Assembly (NCBI RefSeq): GCF_024172165.1
Contig: NZ_JAMZEB010000002.1
Coordinates: forward strand, 5,601,501-5,665,500
Length of the DNA stretch: 64,000 nucleotides
Source of the DNA: Nonomuraea thailandensis
Lineage (GTDB): Bacteria; Actinomycetota; Actinomycetes; Streptosporangiales; Streptosporangiaceae
Direction: 5' to 3'
A program made the position numbers and the translations under genes. Shown here piece after piece: positions 28,213 through 36,620 of this stretch (positions within the stretch are counted from its first letter, which is position 1; each line of letters begins with the position of its first letter). The notes under the pieces were generated by a model. The model had not been told where the DNA came from. It worked only from the letters and a program-made list of their open reading frames with translations, and searched no databases.

Positions 28213-30582
28213 GTGCACGCAGACGACCAGGCGACTCCTCCCCACGCCCCCACGACCCCTGCCCCGGACGCGGACGGGTGGCCCGGCGGCGCCGCCGGGC
28301 AGCGCGACAGCGGTGAGGAGGCCGCGCAGGAGGATGATCTCGCCAGGCTGGCGGCGACCGTCGAACGGCTTCGGCGGCAGGCCGATCGGGCGCGGCGGGA
28401 GGCCGCCGGCCACGCCCTGATCGAGCTGGCCAAGGGCGTGCTGCTGGAACGCCTGCAGTGCGGCCCCGCGCAGGCGGCCGAGCAGCTCGCCACGCTGGCC
28501 GGCAAGGCGGGCGTGTCGCGGCTGGAGGTGGCCGCCGACATCGTCAACGAGGTCGCCAGGGACCGCATCGGCGCGGCGGGCGAGTCCGACCCGGAGGTCT
28601 CGGTACGGCTGCGCGCCGCCGAGAGCGCCGCGCTCGGGGCCCGCGACACCCAGGTGGTGGCCGTCGCGCTGCTGGAGCACGCGCTGACCCCGCTGGGCGC
28701 CACGGCGGTGGCGGTGTGGGCGGCCGAGCCGGGCGCCGCGCTCAGCCTGGCCGGGTACGCCGGCTTCGGCCCGGAGGAGGCCAGGCGATGGCGGCACGTC
28801 CCGCCGGGCGTGATCACCCCAGCCGGGCGGTCGCTGACGGAGCGGCGGATGATCTGGCACGCCGACGCGGGCCTGCCCGCCATCGGCCGGCTCGTCGCCG
28901 GCGGCGGCAGGGTCACGGTGCCGATGACGATGGCCGGCCGGATGCTCGGCGTGCTGGAGATCTGCTGGCCGCACGCGCTGCCCCCGCACCCGCCCAGGCT
29001 CGAACGGCAGATCGAGGCCATGGCCGAGCTGTGCGCGCACACGCTGGACGCGCCGTTCGCGCCGCTGACACCCTCCGCTCCCGCGCTGTCGGAGGTCGTG
29101 GACCTGGCCGACACGCTGCCCGACCCCGCCCTGGTGCTGCAGGCGCACCTGGACGCCAGAGGCGAGCCGGCCGACTTCCGGATCCGGCACGTCAACGAGC
29201 GCATCGCGGGCGGCGACGGGCTGCTGCTGGAGGCGTACCCGCTGGTGCCGGGCGGGCTGCTGCTGGAGGCCTACCCGCGGGCGGCGGGCGGGCTGTTCAC
29301 CCGGCTGCTGCAGGTGCACGCCACGGGCCGGCCGTTCCGCGCCGAGCGGATGACGCTCGGCATGAGCCCGACCGGGGTGGCCGACGTCAGCCTCACCCGG
29401 CACGGCGACAGCGTGCTGATGGTGTGGCGCGACCACGACGAGGACGCGCGGCTGGCCGGGCTGCTGGCGGACGCCCAGCGGCTGGGCCGCATCGGCGGCT
29501 TCGAGGAGAGCGCCGTGACCGGCCAGATCACCTGGAACGCCCAGCTCTACTCCCTGTACGGCATGACCCCCGGCGACCGGCCGATCCCGCTGGAGCGGCT
29601 GCGCGACCACGCCCATCCCGACGACGAGATCGCCATCGGCCGCTTCCTGCGCACGGTGCTGCACCACCGGCGGTTCGCGGCGGTGGCGTTCCGGCTGGTG
29701 CGCCACGACGGGGTCACCCGCCACATGCGGGTGGTGGCCGAGCCCGCCTTCGGGCCGGAGGGACGGCTCATGGCGGTGCGGGGCGCGTACCAGGACATCT
29801 CCTCGCAACACTGGACGGAGGTCGCGCTGGCCGTCACCCGCGACCAGCTCGCCGACACCGAGGAGCGCTCCGCCGCGAGCAACCGCCTGGCCCTGCAGCT
29901 CCAGCAGGCGATCATGCCGCCGTCGCACGGCACGATGGAATCCCTCGGCCTGCACATCGCCGTGCGCTACCGGCCGGCGCAGAAGGAGGACCTGGTCGGC
30001 GGCGACTGGTACGACGCGGTCGCGCTGCCGTCCCGGCGGGTGCTGCTGTCGGTGGGCGACGTGGCCGGGCACGGCGTCGAGGCGGCCACGGGCATGGTGA
30101 TCCTGCGCAACGCGCTGCGCGGCCTGGCCACGACCGGCGCGGGCCCCGCGCAGATCATGGACTGGCTGAACCAGGTCGCCCACCACCTCGCCGACCGGAT
30201 GACCGCGACCGCCGTGTGCGCCCTGTACGACCCGCCCAGCCGTGTCCTGCGCTGGGCCAGGGCCGGTCACCTGCCGCCCATCCTGCTGCGTGACGGGAGC
30301 GGCTCGGAGCTGCCCATGGTCAAGGGGCCGCTGCTGGGCGCGTTCACCGACGCCCGGTACGAGGAGGGCCGGCTCCAGTTGCGGGCCGAGGACACGCTGC
30401 TGATGTACACCGACGGGCTGATCGAGCGGCGTGACCACAACCTGCGCCACGCCCAGGACCAGCTCCTGACCATCGCCAGGCGCTCCGCCACCACGCTCGA
30501 CCACCGCCTCGACGACCTGCTCATCCACTGCAACTCCGACACCGACGACGACACCTGCCTCATCGGCGTGCACCTGAGCTGA
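28213..30582 (+). CDS. ANTAR-GAF-PAS PP2C phosphatase (SpoIIE/RsbU type)
   Basis: 789-aa regulator. Coiled coil then an ANTAR-like segment at about 62-116 (ELAKGVLLERLQCGPAQAAEQL...LEVAADIVNEV), GAF at about 130-283, PAS-like region(s) at 295-410 and 416-536, and a C-terminal PP2C/SpoIIE phosphatase at about 563-788 with VGGDWYDA, VGDVAGHGVEAA, GHLPPIL, YTDGLIERR and the metal-binding NSDTDDDTCL. Dephosphorylates STAS anti-anti-sigma proteins in the general family. ANTAR normally binds two-hairpin RNA, so its fusion to a phosphatase is notable. GTG start, 22 bp after the kinase: probably one operon in which the hybrid kinase and phosphatase share a pathway. Confidence 0.9.
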   Translation: MHADDQATPPHAPTTPAPDADGWPGGAAGQRDSGEEAAQEDDLARLAATVERLRRQADRARREAAGHALIELAKGVLLERLQCGPAQAAEQLATLAGKAGVSRLEVAADIVNEVARDRIGAAGESDPEVSVRLRAAESAALGARDTQVVAVALLEHALTPLGATAVAVWAAEPGAALSLAGYAGFGPEEARRWRHVPPGVITPAGRSLTERRMIWHADAGLPAIGRLVAGGGRVTVPMTMAGRMLGVLEICWPHALPPHPPRLERQIEAMAELCAHTLDAPFAPLTPSAPALSEVVDLADTLPDPALVLQAHLDARGEPADFRIRHVNERIAGGDGLLLEAYPLVPGGLLLEAYPRAAGGLFTRLLQVHATGRPFRAERMTLGMSPTGVADVSLTRHGDSVLMVWRDHDEDARLAGLLADAQRLGRIGGFEESAVTGQITWNAQLYSLYGMTPGDRPIPLERLRDHAHPDDEIAIGRFLRTVLHHRRFAAVAFRLVRHDGVTRHMRVVAEPAFGPEGRLMAVRGAYQDISSQHWTEVALAVTRDQLADTEERSAASNRLALQLQQAIMPPSHGTMESLGLHIAVRYRPAQKEDLVGGDWYDAVALPSRRVLLSVGDVAGHGVEAATGMVILRNALRGLATTGAGPAQIMDWLNQVAHHLADRMTATAVCALYDPPSRVLRWARAGHLPPILLRDGSGSELPMVKGPLLGAFTDARYEEGRLQLRAEDTLLMYTDGLIERRDHNLRHAQDQLLTIARRSATTLDHRLDDLLIHCNSDTDDDTCLIGVHLS

Positions 30583-30624
30583 CCCGCTCCCGACGCCCTG
30601 CCCCGTTGTCCGCCGGGCGGCTCA

Positions 30625-32748
30625 GTGGGCATCCTTGGTCCGGTGGACTTCAGGAACGCCGACCTGCTCCTGGCCGACGCGCGGGCCCTGCTGAGCGAGC
30701 ACGCCTCCGTCCGCGCGCAGGCGCAGCACGCCCTCGACGCGCTGCGCCGCGACGTGGCCAGGGCCGGGCTGGAGGCGGTGCCGGTCTCGCGGCTGAAGGA
30801 CGTGACCGACGGGCGGCTGCGCGTCGGCACGCTGGAGAAGGCCGGCTTCGCCACGGTGCGGCAGGTGCTGGAGGCCACGCCGTACGAGCTGCAGCTCCTG
30901 CCGGGGATCGGCGCGCGGACGGCCGGGCAGATCCACGCGGCCGCCCGGCAGATCGAGCAGGCCGCCGCCGAGGCCGCGAGCCTGCGCCTGGACGTGGACC
31001 GTCCCGACCACCACACCACGGAGCTGGTGGTCGCGCTGCACCGCCTGGTGGGCGCGGGCCCGGACCTGCCCAGGGCGCTCGACGCCGCCGGCGACCTGGC
31101 GGGACGGCTGGCGCCGCTGCTGGCGCAGGCGCGGCCCGCGCGCAGCAGGCTGCGGATGATGTTCACGCTGCCGGCGCGGCGCCGGCGGGCGCGGGAGGCG
31201 GTCGAGGCCGTCGAGGGCCTGCTGGCCGGCGCCGCCGCGACGCGGCTGCTGCTGGCCCAGGTCACGACGGACCTGCTGCGCCCGCCGGCCCGCGACTTCG
31301 AGGCGTGGGCGGACTTCGAGTCGCGCTCGCCGGAGTACTTCGCCCTGCTGGCGGAGCTGGCCGGGGAGCCGCTCGGCACCGGGCAGGGGATGCTGCCGGA
31401 CGACCTGGCGGCCAAGGTCGCCGCGCAGCCGCTGGACGACAGCCACCGGCGGGTGTCCCTGCGCGGCTACCAGGCGTTCGGGGCCCGCTTCGCGCTCGTC
31501 CAGGAGCGCGTGATCATTGGTGACGAGATGGGGCTGGGCAAGTCGATCGAGGCCGTCGCGGCGCTGGCGCACCTGCGGGCGGCCGGCGACACGCACTTCC
31601 TGGTGGTCTGCCCGGCCAGCGTGCTGATCAACTGGGTGCGGGAGATCGGCTCGCGCAGCACGCTGCGCGCCTACCCGCTGCACGGCCCCGACCGGCTCGC
31701 GGCCCAGCGGGAGTGGCTGCGGCAGGGCGGCGTCGCGGTGGCCACCCTGGACGGGCTGCACCGGCTCGAAGGCACGGAGGCGCCGCTCGGCATGCTGGTG
31801 GTGGACGAGGCCCACTACGTGAAGAACCCGGAGACCAAGCGGTCGCGGGCGGTCGCCGCGTGGTGCGGGCGGGCGCGGCGGGTGCTGTTCCTGACCGGGA
31901 CGCCGATGGAGAACCGGGTGGAGGAGTTCCGGACGCTGATCTCGTACCTGCGGCCCGACCTGGCCGCCGGGCTGCGCAGCAGCGACGTCGTGGCGGGGGC
32001 GCAGGCCTTCCGCAAGGCGGTCGCGCCCGTCTACCTGCGGCGCAACCAGCAGGACGTGCTGGCCGAGCTGCCGGAGCGGGTGGAGGCCGACGAGTGGGTG
32101 GAGTTCAGCGGGGCCGACTTCGAGGCGTACCGGGAGGCGGTGGCCGCGGGCAACTTCATGGCCATGCGCCGCGCCGCCTACGCCGAACCGGCCACCTCGG
32201 CCAAGCTCAAGCGGCTGCTGGAGCTGGTCGGGGACGCCGAGGCCAACGGGCTGAAGGTGGTGGTGTTCTCGTACTTCCGCTCGGTGCTCGCCACCGTGGA
32301 GGCGGCGCTGGACGGCCGGGCGCACGGCCCGCTGTCCGGCGACGTGACGGCCGAGCGGCGGCAGCGGATGGTGGACGAGTTCTCGGCCGCCGCCGGGCAC
32401 GCGGTGCTGCTCAGCCAGGTGCAGGCGGGCGGGGTGGGGCTGAACCTCCAGGCCGCGTCGGTGGTCATCCTGTGCGAGCCGCAGGTCAAGCCGAGCATGG
32501 AGGCGCAGGCGGCGGGGCGCGCGCACCGGATGGGGCAGGTGCGCCGGGTGCAGGTGCACCGGCTGCTCACCGTGGACTCGGTGGACCAGCGCATGCTGGA
32601 CATCCTGCGCCGCAAGTCGGCGCTGTTCGACGCCTACGCCAGGCGCAGCGACCTGGCCGAGTCCACCGCCGACGCCGTGGACGTATCGGAGCAGTCGCTG
32701 GCCAGGCAGGTGGTCGAGGAGGAGCAGCGCCGCCTGCTGCCCGGCTGA
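30625..32748 (+). CDS. SNF2-family helicase-like ATPase with HhH N-terminus
   Basis: 707-aa Swi2/Snf2-type translocase. N-terminal ~270 residues include a helix-hairpin-helix-like DNA-binding piece (TPYELQLLPGIGARTAGQIHAAA). SNF2_N: Q-like SLRGYQAFGARFAL, motif I IGDEMGLGKSIEA, II VVDEAHYVKNP, III FLTGTPMENR; helicase C: motif V SQVQAGGVGLNLQAAS, VI EAQAAGRAHRMGQVRRVQVHRL. Remodels DNA-protein complexes with ATP. GTG 30625 or GTG 30643 (VDFRNADLL). Common in actinobacteria as a stand-alone gene; sits 42 bp after the phosphatase, converging on the CHAT operon. Confidence 0.9.
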   Translation: MGILGPVDFRNADLLLADARALLSEHASVRAQAQHALDALRRDVARAGLEAVPVSRLKDVTDGRLRVGTLEKAGFATVRQVLEATPYELQLLPGIGARTAGQIHAAARQIEQAAAEAASLRLDVDRPDHHTTELVVALHRLVGAGPDLPRALDAAGDLAGRLAPLLAQARPARSRLRMMFTLPARRRRAREAVEAVEGLLAGAAATRLLLAQVTTDLLRPPARDFEAWADFESRSPEYFALLAELAGEPLGTGQGMLPDDLAAKVAAQPLDDSHRRVSLRGYQAFGARFALVQERVIIGDEMGLGKSIEAVAALAHLRAAGDTHFLVVCPASVLINWVREIGSRSTLRAYPLHGPDRLAAQREWLRQGGVAVATLDGLHRLEGTEAPLGMLVVDEAHYVKNPETKRSRAVAAWCGRARRVLFLTGTPMENRVEEFRTLISYLRPDLAAGLRSSDVVAGAQAFRKAVAPVYLRRNQQDVLAELPERVEADEWVEFSGADFEAYREAVAAGNFMAMRRAAYAEPATSAKLKRLLELVGDAEANGLKVVVFSYFRSVLATVEAALDGRAHGPLSGDVTAERRQRMVDEFSAAAGHAVLLSQVQAGGVGLNLQAASVVILCEPQVKPSMEAQAAGRAHRMGQVRRVQVHRLLTVDSVDQRMLDILRRKSALFDAYARRSDLAESTADAVDVSEQSLARQVVEEEQRRLLPG

Positions 32749-32811
32749 CCCGGACCGTGACCGGCCCGCGCAGCGGCGCCGTCGGCTGCCCGGCCGAGCT
32801 CGACCGGCTGG

Positions 32812-35433
32812 TCAGCCCGCGCCGAAGCAGACGAACGTGCACGCGGGCTCCCCCTCCGCGGCCGCCGCGAGCGCGTCGGCGGGGGAAGCGCCGAGCGCCA
32901 CGCCCCGGTGGTAGGCCGTCATGACCCGCTCGGCCACGGCGTCGGGCACGCGGGTGAGGCTGGAGATCACGGTGGACGTGCCGAGGTGGAGCAGGGCCGC
33001 GGTGAAGCCCAGCAGCTCGTCGCCCGCCCTGACCACCGCCTGCCCCACGTCGCACGCCGACAGCACCACGTGCCCCGGCGTCCTGTCCAGGCGCTGCAGG
33101 TCGTGGGCCATCAGGGGGCCGTCGGCCAGGTCGAGGCGGGAGAAGAGCACGTTCTCGCGCTCGTGGTGCCCGTGGGCGGCGAAGTGGGCGAAGGAGGCGC
33201 CGTCGAGCGCGGACAGGGTGGCCGACACGGTGGCCCGCTCCCCTCGCAGCGTGCGCGCCTTCGGATGCACCGCGCCCAGCCGCTCGATCTCCCGCTCGGC
33301 GTGCTCCAGGTCGGGCCCGGCGACCAGGACGGAGGAGCTGCCGTCCCGGACGAACGGCTCCGTGGCGCGCCGGGCGGCCAGCCAGACCAGGGCGGACGGC
33401 GCCACCGTCAGCGGCCTGCCACGCAGTCCGGGCAGCAGACCCCAGGGCACGGCGGACAGGCCCATGGTCGGGATCAGCACGATCCCCCTGGCGGCGGACA
33501 GCGCCTGCCGCAGCGGCGCCGCGAGCGCGCCGGCGAGCACGCCGAGCTGGCGCTGGACGGAGGCCTCGATCACCGCTCTCAGCGCGGGCCGCAGGTTGCG
33601 CCCCGCCTGGGCGTTGAGGTCGCCCGCCAGTCGCCGCGCCGCCTCCGCCACCGGCTCGTACGCGCTGAGCCTGTGCAGGTGGCAGCGGCCGTCCACGAGC
33701 ACCAGGGCGAGCAGCCCGCCGCCCACGTTGAGCAGGCTGACCAGGGCGAGCCCGTCCTCGGCCAGCGCCTCGTGCACCGCCGCGACCGGGGCGGGGGCCA
33801 GCCGCTCGCCGACGCCGGGAAGCTGCCAGCCACGCTCCCTGATCACCTGCTCCAGCTCCAGGCAGCGCCTGCGCAGGGCGGGGCGGCGGTGGCCCGCGGC
33901 CTCGTCGGCGTGCATCTGCTGGGCGAGCTGGCGCAGCTCGGCCAGCGCCTCGGCGGTCTGTTCGTCCTCGGGCGCGCGTGTCGGGCGGAACCTGAACGCC
34001 TGCGCCCTGCACCGCTCGGACCAGGCGAACACCTGCCGCGGCGAGCTGCCCGCCAGGGCCGCCCGCAGCCCGTGGGCCGCCAGGTCGGCGCCCAGGGCGG
34101 CCACGCCGGTGAGCAGGTCGAGGCTGCCCAGGGTGCCGCGGTGGGAGTCGATGAGGGCCAGGCCGGACCGGACCTTGCGCAGCGCCTGACCGCGGTGGCC
34201 CTGCGCGCCGGCCAGCTCGGCCTCCGCCAGGTGCCGCATCAGGCGCACGTCGAGCGGCTCACCCCCGCCCCGCCCGCCGCCCCGGGGCCGGGGGACCCCG
34301 GACGGCGACCCGGTGGCGAAGGTCGCGCCCTGGGGCGCGGCGGTGGTGGTTCCGGCGGCTGTGAGGTGGCCGGCGGCGATGTGGGCGCGTACCGAGACCA
34401 GGCGTGCAATCTCGCCGTCGTCCGGCATGTCGAGCTCGGCGAAGCGGGCCGCCAGGTCCGCGGCCCGCCTGGCCACCGACCGGGGCGCGGCGCCCCGGGC
34501 CAGGTCCGAGCGCAGCCGCATGAGCTCGGCCCGCCGGGCCCAGGCCTCGCTCCCCCGGCGGCGGAAGTGGGTCTCCGCCCGCCTGGCCCAGTCGCGCGCC
34601 TCGGCATGGCGGCCGGCGTCGAGCGCGCACTGGGCGCGGGCGAGCTCGGCCTCGGCGTAGTCCTGCATCAGGCGTTGCCTGCGGAAGCCGTCGATGGCCC
34701 GGTCGAGCGTGTGCCCGGCCTCGTCGGTCAGGCCCACGGCGAGCAGCGCGCGGGCCCGGTCCAGCGCGAGCACGGGCAGGAAGCCCGGGTTGACGTCCTG
34801 GTAGAGCCGCTCCACCCGGGCGAACACGCTCAGCGCGGCCGGCACGTCGCCGAGCAGCAGGTCGCAGTAGCCGTCGTTGTGCAGGGCCTTGGCGGCGATC
34901 ACGGGATGGTCGTGGGTGTGCGCGAGCTGAGCGCTCCTGCGGGCGTCGTCCCTGGCCTGGCGGATGCGCCCGGTGTTGATGTGGATGACCGACCGGTTGA
35001 GCAGCACCCTGGCCAGCTCGACGCGGTCGCCGTCCAGCAGCAGCATGGGGGCGGCGATGTCCAGCTCGCGCAGCGCCTGGGCGCTGGAGCCCAGGCGCAG
35101 GTGCATCAGGCCGCGCTGGGCGTGCACGATGGCCACCGCCCCGGTCGGGGCCAGGCGCTGGGCCTCGTCGAGCAGCTCCATCCCGAGCTCGCTGCGGCCC
35201 TGCTCGGCCTCGGCGTGCGCGAGGCTGGTCAGCAGGCGGGCGAGCAGGTCGTCGTCGCCGGATGCGCCACTGGGAGTGCCGCTCGCAGGGGTGGCCCGGC
35301 CGAGCAGGGCGAGGGCCTGGCGGAGCCTGCGGGCGGCAAGGGCCGGGCGGCCGTTGTCGGTCGCCTCGACACTGAGCCGGTGCAGGCGCTCCGCCTGCTC
35401 CCGGAGAGTGCCCGCACCCCCGCTGTCGCGCAT
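32812..35433 (-). CDS. TPR-CHAT domain caspase-like protease
   Basis: 873-aa cytoplasmic protein. Residues about 10-400 are tetratricopeptide-like helical repeats (e.g. LLDEAQRLAPTGAVAIVHAQRGLMHLRLGS, GRIRQARDDARRSAQLA); about 600-873 is a CHAT (caspase HetF associated with TPRs) peptidase. The catalytic dyad is intact: His in FAHFAAHGHHE (near 755) and Cys in HVVLSACDVGQA (near 791), followed by DELLGFTAALLHLGTSTVISSLTRV. Last gene of a four-gene operon after a subtilase, a sigma factor and a 164-aa protein; 15-bp gap to the latter. CHAT proteases are often activated by a partner and cleave a specific protein; an operon partner is the natural first guess. Confidence 0.9.
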   Translation of the reverse strand: MRDSGGAGTLREQAERLHRLSVEATDNGRPALAARRLRQALALLGRATPASGTPSGASGDDDLLARLLTSLAHAEAEQGRSELGMELLDEAQRLAPTGAVAIVHAQRGLMHLRLGSSAQALRELDIAAPMLLLDGDRVELARVLLNRSVIHINTGRIRQARDDARRSAQLAHTHDHPVIAAKALHNDGYCDLLLGDVPAALSVFARVERLYQDVNPGFLPVLALDRARALLAVGLTDEAGHTLDRAIDGFRRQRLMQDYAEAELARAQCALDAGRHAEARDWARRAETHFRRRGSEAWARRAELMRLRSDLARGAAPRSVARRAADLAARFAELDMPDDGEIARLVSVRAHIAAGHLTAAGTTTAAPQGATFATGSPSGVPRPRGGGRGGGEPLDVRLMRHLAEAELAGAQGHRGQALRKVRSGLALIDSHRGTLGSLDLLTGVAALGADLAAHGLRAALAGSSPRQVFAWSERCRAQAFRFRPTRAPEDEQTAEALAELRQLAQQMHADEAAGHRRPALRRRCLELEQVIRERGWQLPGVGERLAPAPVAAVHEALAEDGLALVSLLNVGGGLLALVLVDGRCHLHRLSAYEPVAEAARRLAGDLNAQAGRNLRPALRAVIEASVQRQLGVLAGALAAPLRQALSAARGIVLIPTMGLSAVPWGLLPGLRGRPLTVAPSALVWLAARRATEPFVRDGSSSVLVAGPDLEHAEREIERLGAVHPKARTLRGERATVSATLSALDGASFAHFAAHGHHERENVLFSRLDLADGPLMAHDLQRLDRTPGHVVLSACDVGQAVVRAGDELLGFTAALLHLGTSTVISSLTRVPDAVAERVMTAYHRGVALGASPADALAAAAEGEPACTFVCFGAG

Positions 35434-35448
35434 CCGGCCTCGCGGTGG

Positions 35449-35943
35449 TCAGAGGATGAGTGAGGGCGTCACCGCCAGTATCGTCGCCTGCGCCGGATCA
35501 TCAAGTCCCTGGCGCACCACGAGTTGCGACAGCCCCCTGGGCACCACGTCCAGCACGAACCGCCCCTGATCGTCGGCCCTGACGACATGGGCGCCCTCGC
35601 CGCAGCGCAGCTCCACCAGGTGGTCGCCGGGCGGCGCGAGCCAGCCGTCCACGCGGACGGCGTGCTCGTCACGCGCGCTGACGCTGATCATGATGGTGAG
35701 GATCTCGCTGTCGAACGTGATCGTCCGGCTGTCCTCGCCGCCGCGCACGCCCGCGGGCAGCACGTCCTCCTCCTGCGGCCGCAGGACCTCGAACTCGGGC
35801 GATTCCAGGGCCAGGGCGAACTGCAGGCGTTCGACGAGCGTCGCGGGCACGGGATCGACGACGCGGTAGAGGCTCGCGATCTCCTCGACGAGGTGCTGGT
35901 CCTCGGGGGTGAAGCGGGGGTGGTCCCCCTGGGCCGTGTTCAT
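35449..35943 (-). CDS. Small conserved protein of CHAT/sigma/subtilase operon
   Basis: 164-aa acidic soluble protein of unknown function. N-terminal helical segment with DPVPATLVERLQFALALES, then a beta-rich half (ITFDSEILTIMISVS, VDGWLAPPGDHLVELR, VRADDQGRFVLDVVPRGLSQLVV) resembling a carboxypeptidase-regulatory/transthyretin-like fold. No signal peptide or membrane helix. ATG 35943 shares one base with the sigma-factor stop (TGATG) and ends 15 bp before the CHAT gene. Placement makes it a candidate anti-sigma factor, adaptor or protease substrate; this is inference only. Confidence 0.75.
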   Translation of the reverse strand: MNTAQGDHPRFTPEDQHLVEEIASLYRVVDPVPATLVERLQFALALESPEFEVLRPQEEDVLPAGVRGGEDSRTITFDSEILTIMISVSARDEHAVRVDGWLAPPGDHLVELRCGEGAHVVRADDQGRFVLDVVPRGLSQLVVRQGLDDPAQATILAVTPSLIL

Positions 35944-36620
35944 CAGGAACTCCAATCCGGGTCCTTCGCGAGCAGGAGGCGCAGCTTCGCGAAGCACCGG
36001 CCGCGCGTGGGCCCGATGCTGCCCATCGGCATGCCGAGCGCGGCGGCCACCGCGTCGTAGTGGGGCCGCGGCACGAAGGCGATGATCCTGAGCAGTTCGG
36101 CGCACCGCTTGGGCAGGCTCTCGACCGCGTGCCAGAGCGCGCGGCGCCGCTCGTCGTCCACGAGCAGCTCGTCGGGGGTGAGCACGCTGTCGGGCAGTTC
36201 GTCGAAGGTGTCGTCCCCGGGGAGGTCGTCCTTGCGGGAGGCGCGGCTGACGCGCCACGCCTCGCGGCGGGTGGTGGTGACGAGCCATTCGATCAGCGCG
36301 CCGGGAACGGAGATGGCGTTCAGGTGCCGCAGCAGGGTGAGCCAGGTGGTCTGGATGACGTCCTCGGCGGCCTGCTGGGTCAGGCCCTGGCTGCGCGCGG
36401 TGTGCCAGAGCACGGGGGTGAGCTCGGCGACGATGGCGTCGAGCGCGTCGCTGTCGCCCTGCCGCGCCTCTACGAGCAGCGCGGCGAGCCGGTCACGGCG
36501 CTGGGCGCGAGCGGTGTTCCGGGCGGTGTTCCGGGCGGTGTTCTGAGTGACGCTCTGGGCGGCACCCTGGACAGGGCTCTGGGTGGTGGGCGCACGTTCG
36601 AGCGCGGGGTCGCCGGTCAT
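35943..36620 (-). CDS. Sigma-70 family (ECF-like) RNA polymerase sigma factor
   Basis: 225-aa sigma factor. N-terminal Thr/Asn-rich extension with NTAR repeated three times (12-bp DNA repeat), then region 2 (DALDAIVAELTPVLWHTARSQGLTQQAAEDVIQTTWLTLLRHL) and region 4 (AVESLPKRCAELLRIIAFVPRPHYDAVAAALGMPMGSIGPTRGRCFAKLRLLL). No region 1 or 3, so ECF-type. ATG 36620 overlaps the subtilase stop by one base and its own stop overlaps the next start, making translation tightly coupled. No adjacent classical transmembrane anti-sigma gene, which suggests a different control route, possibly through the operon's proteases. Confidence 0.9.
   Translation of the reverse strand: MTGDPALERAPTTQSPVQGAAQSVTQNTARNTARNTARAQRRDRLAALLVEARQGDSDALDAIVAELTPVLWHTARSQGLTQQAAEDVIQTTWLTLLRHLNAISVPGALIEWLVTTTRREAWRVSRASRKDDLPGDDTFDELPDSVLTPDELLVDDERRRALWHAVESLPKRCAELLRIIAFVPRPHYDAVAAALGMPMGSIGPTRGRCFAKLRLLLAKDPDWSS

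Noticed and set aside
32741..32818. GGCTGACC/GGTCAGCC pair as terminator between the SNF2 and CHAT genes
   Set aside because: Arms are about 60 bp apart and lie partly in coding sequence, so a hairpin is unlikely.
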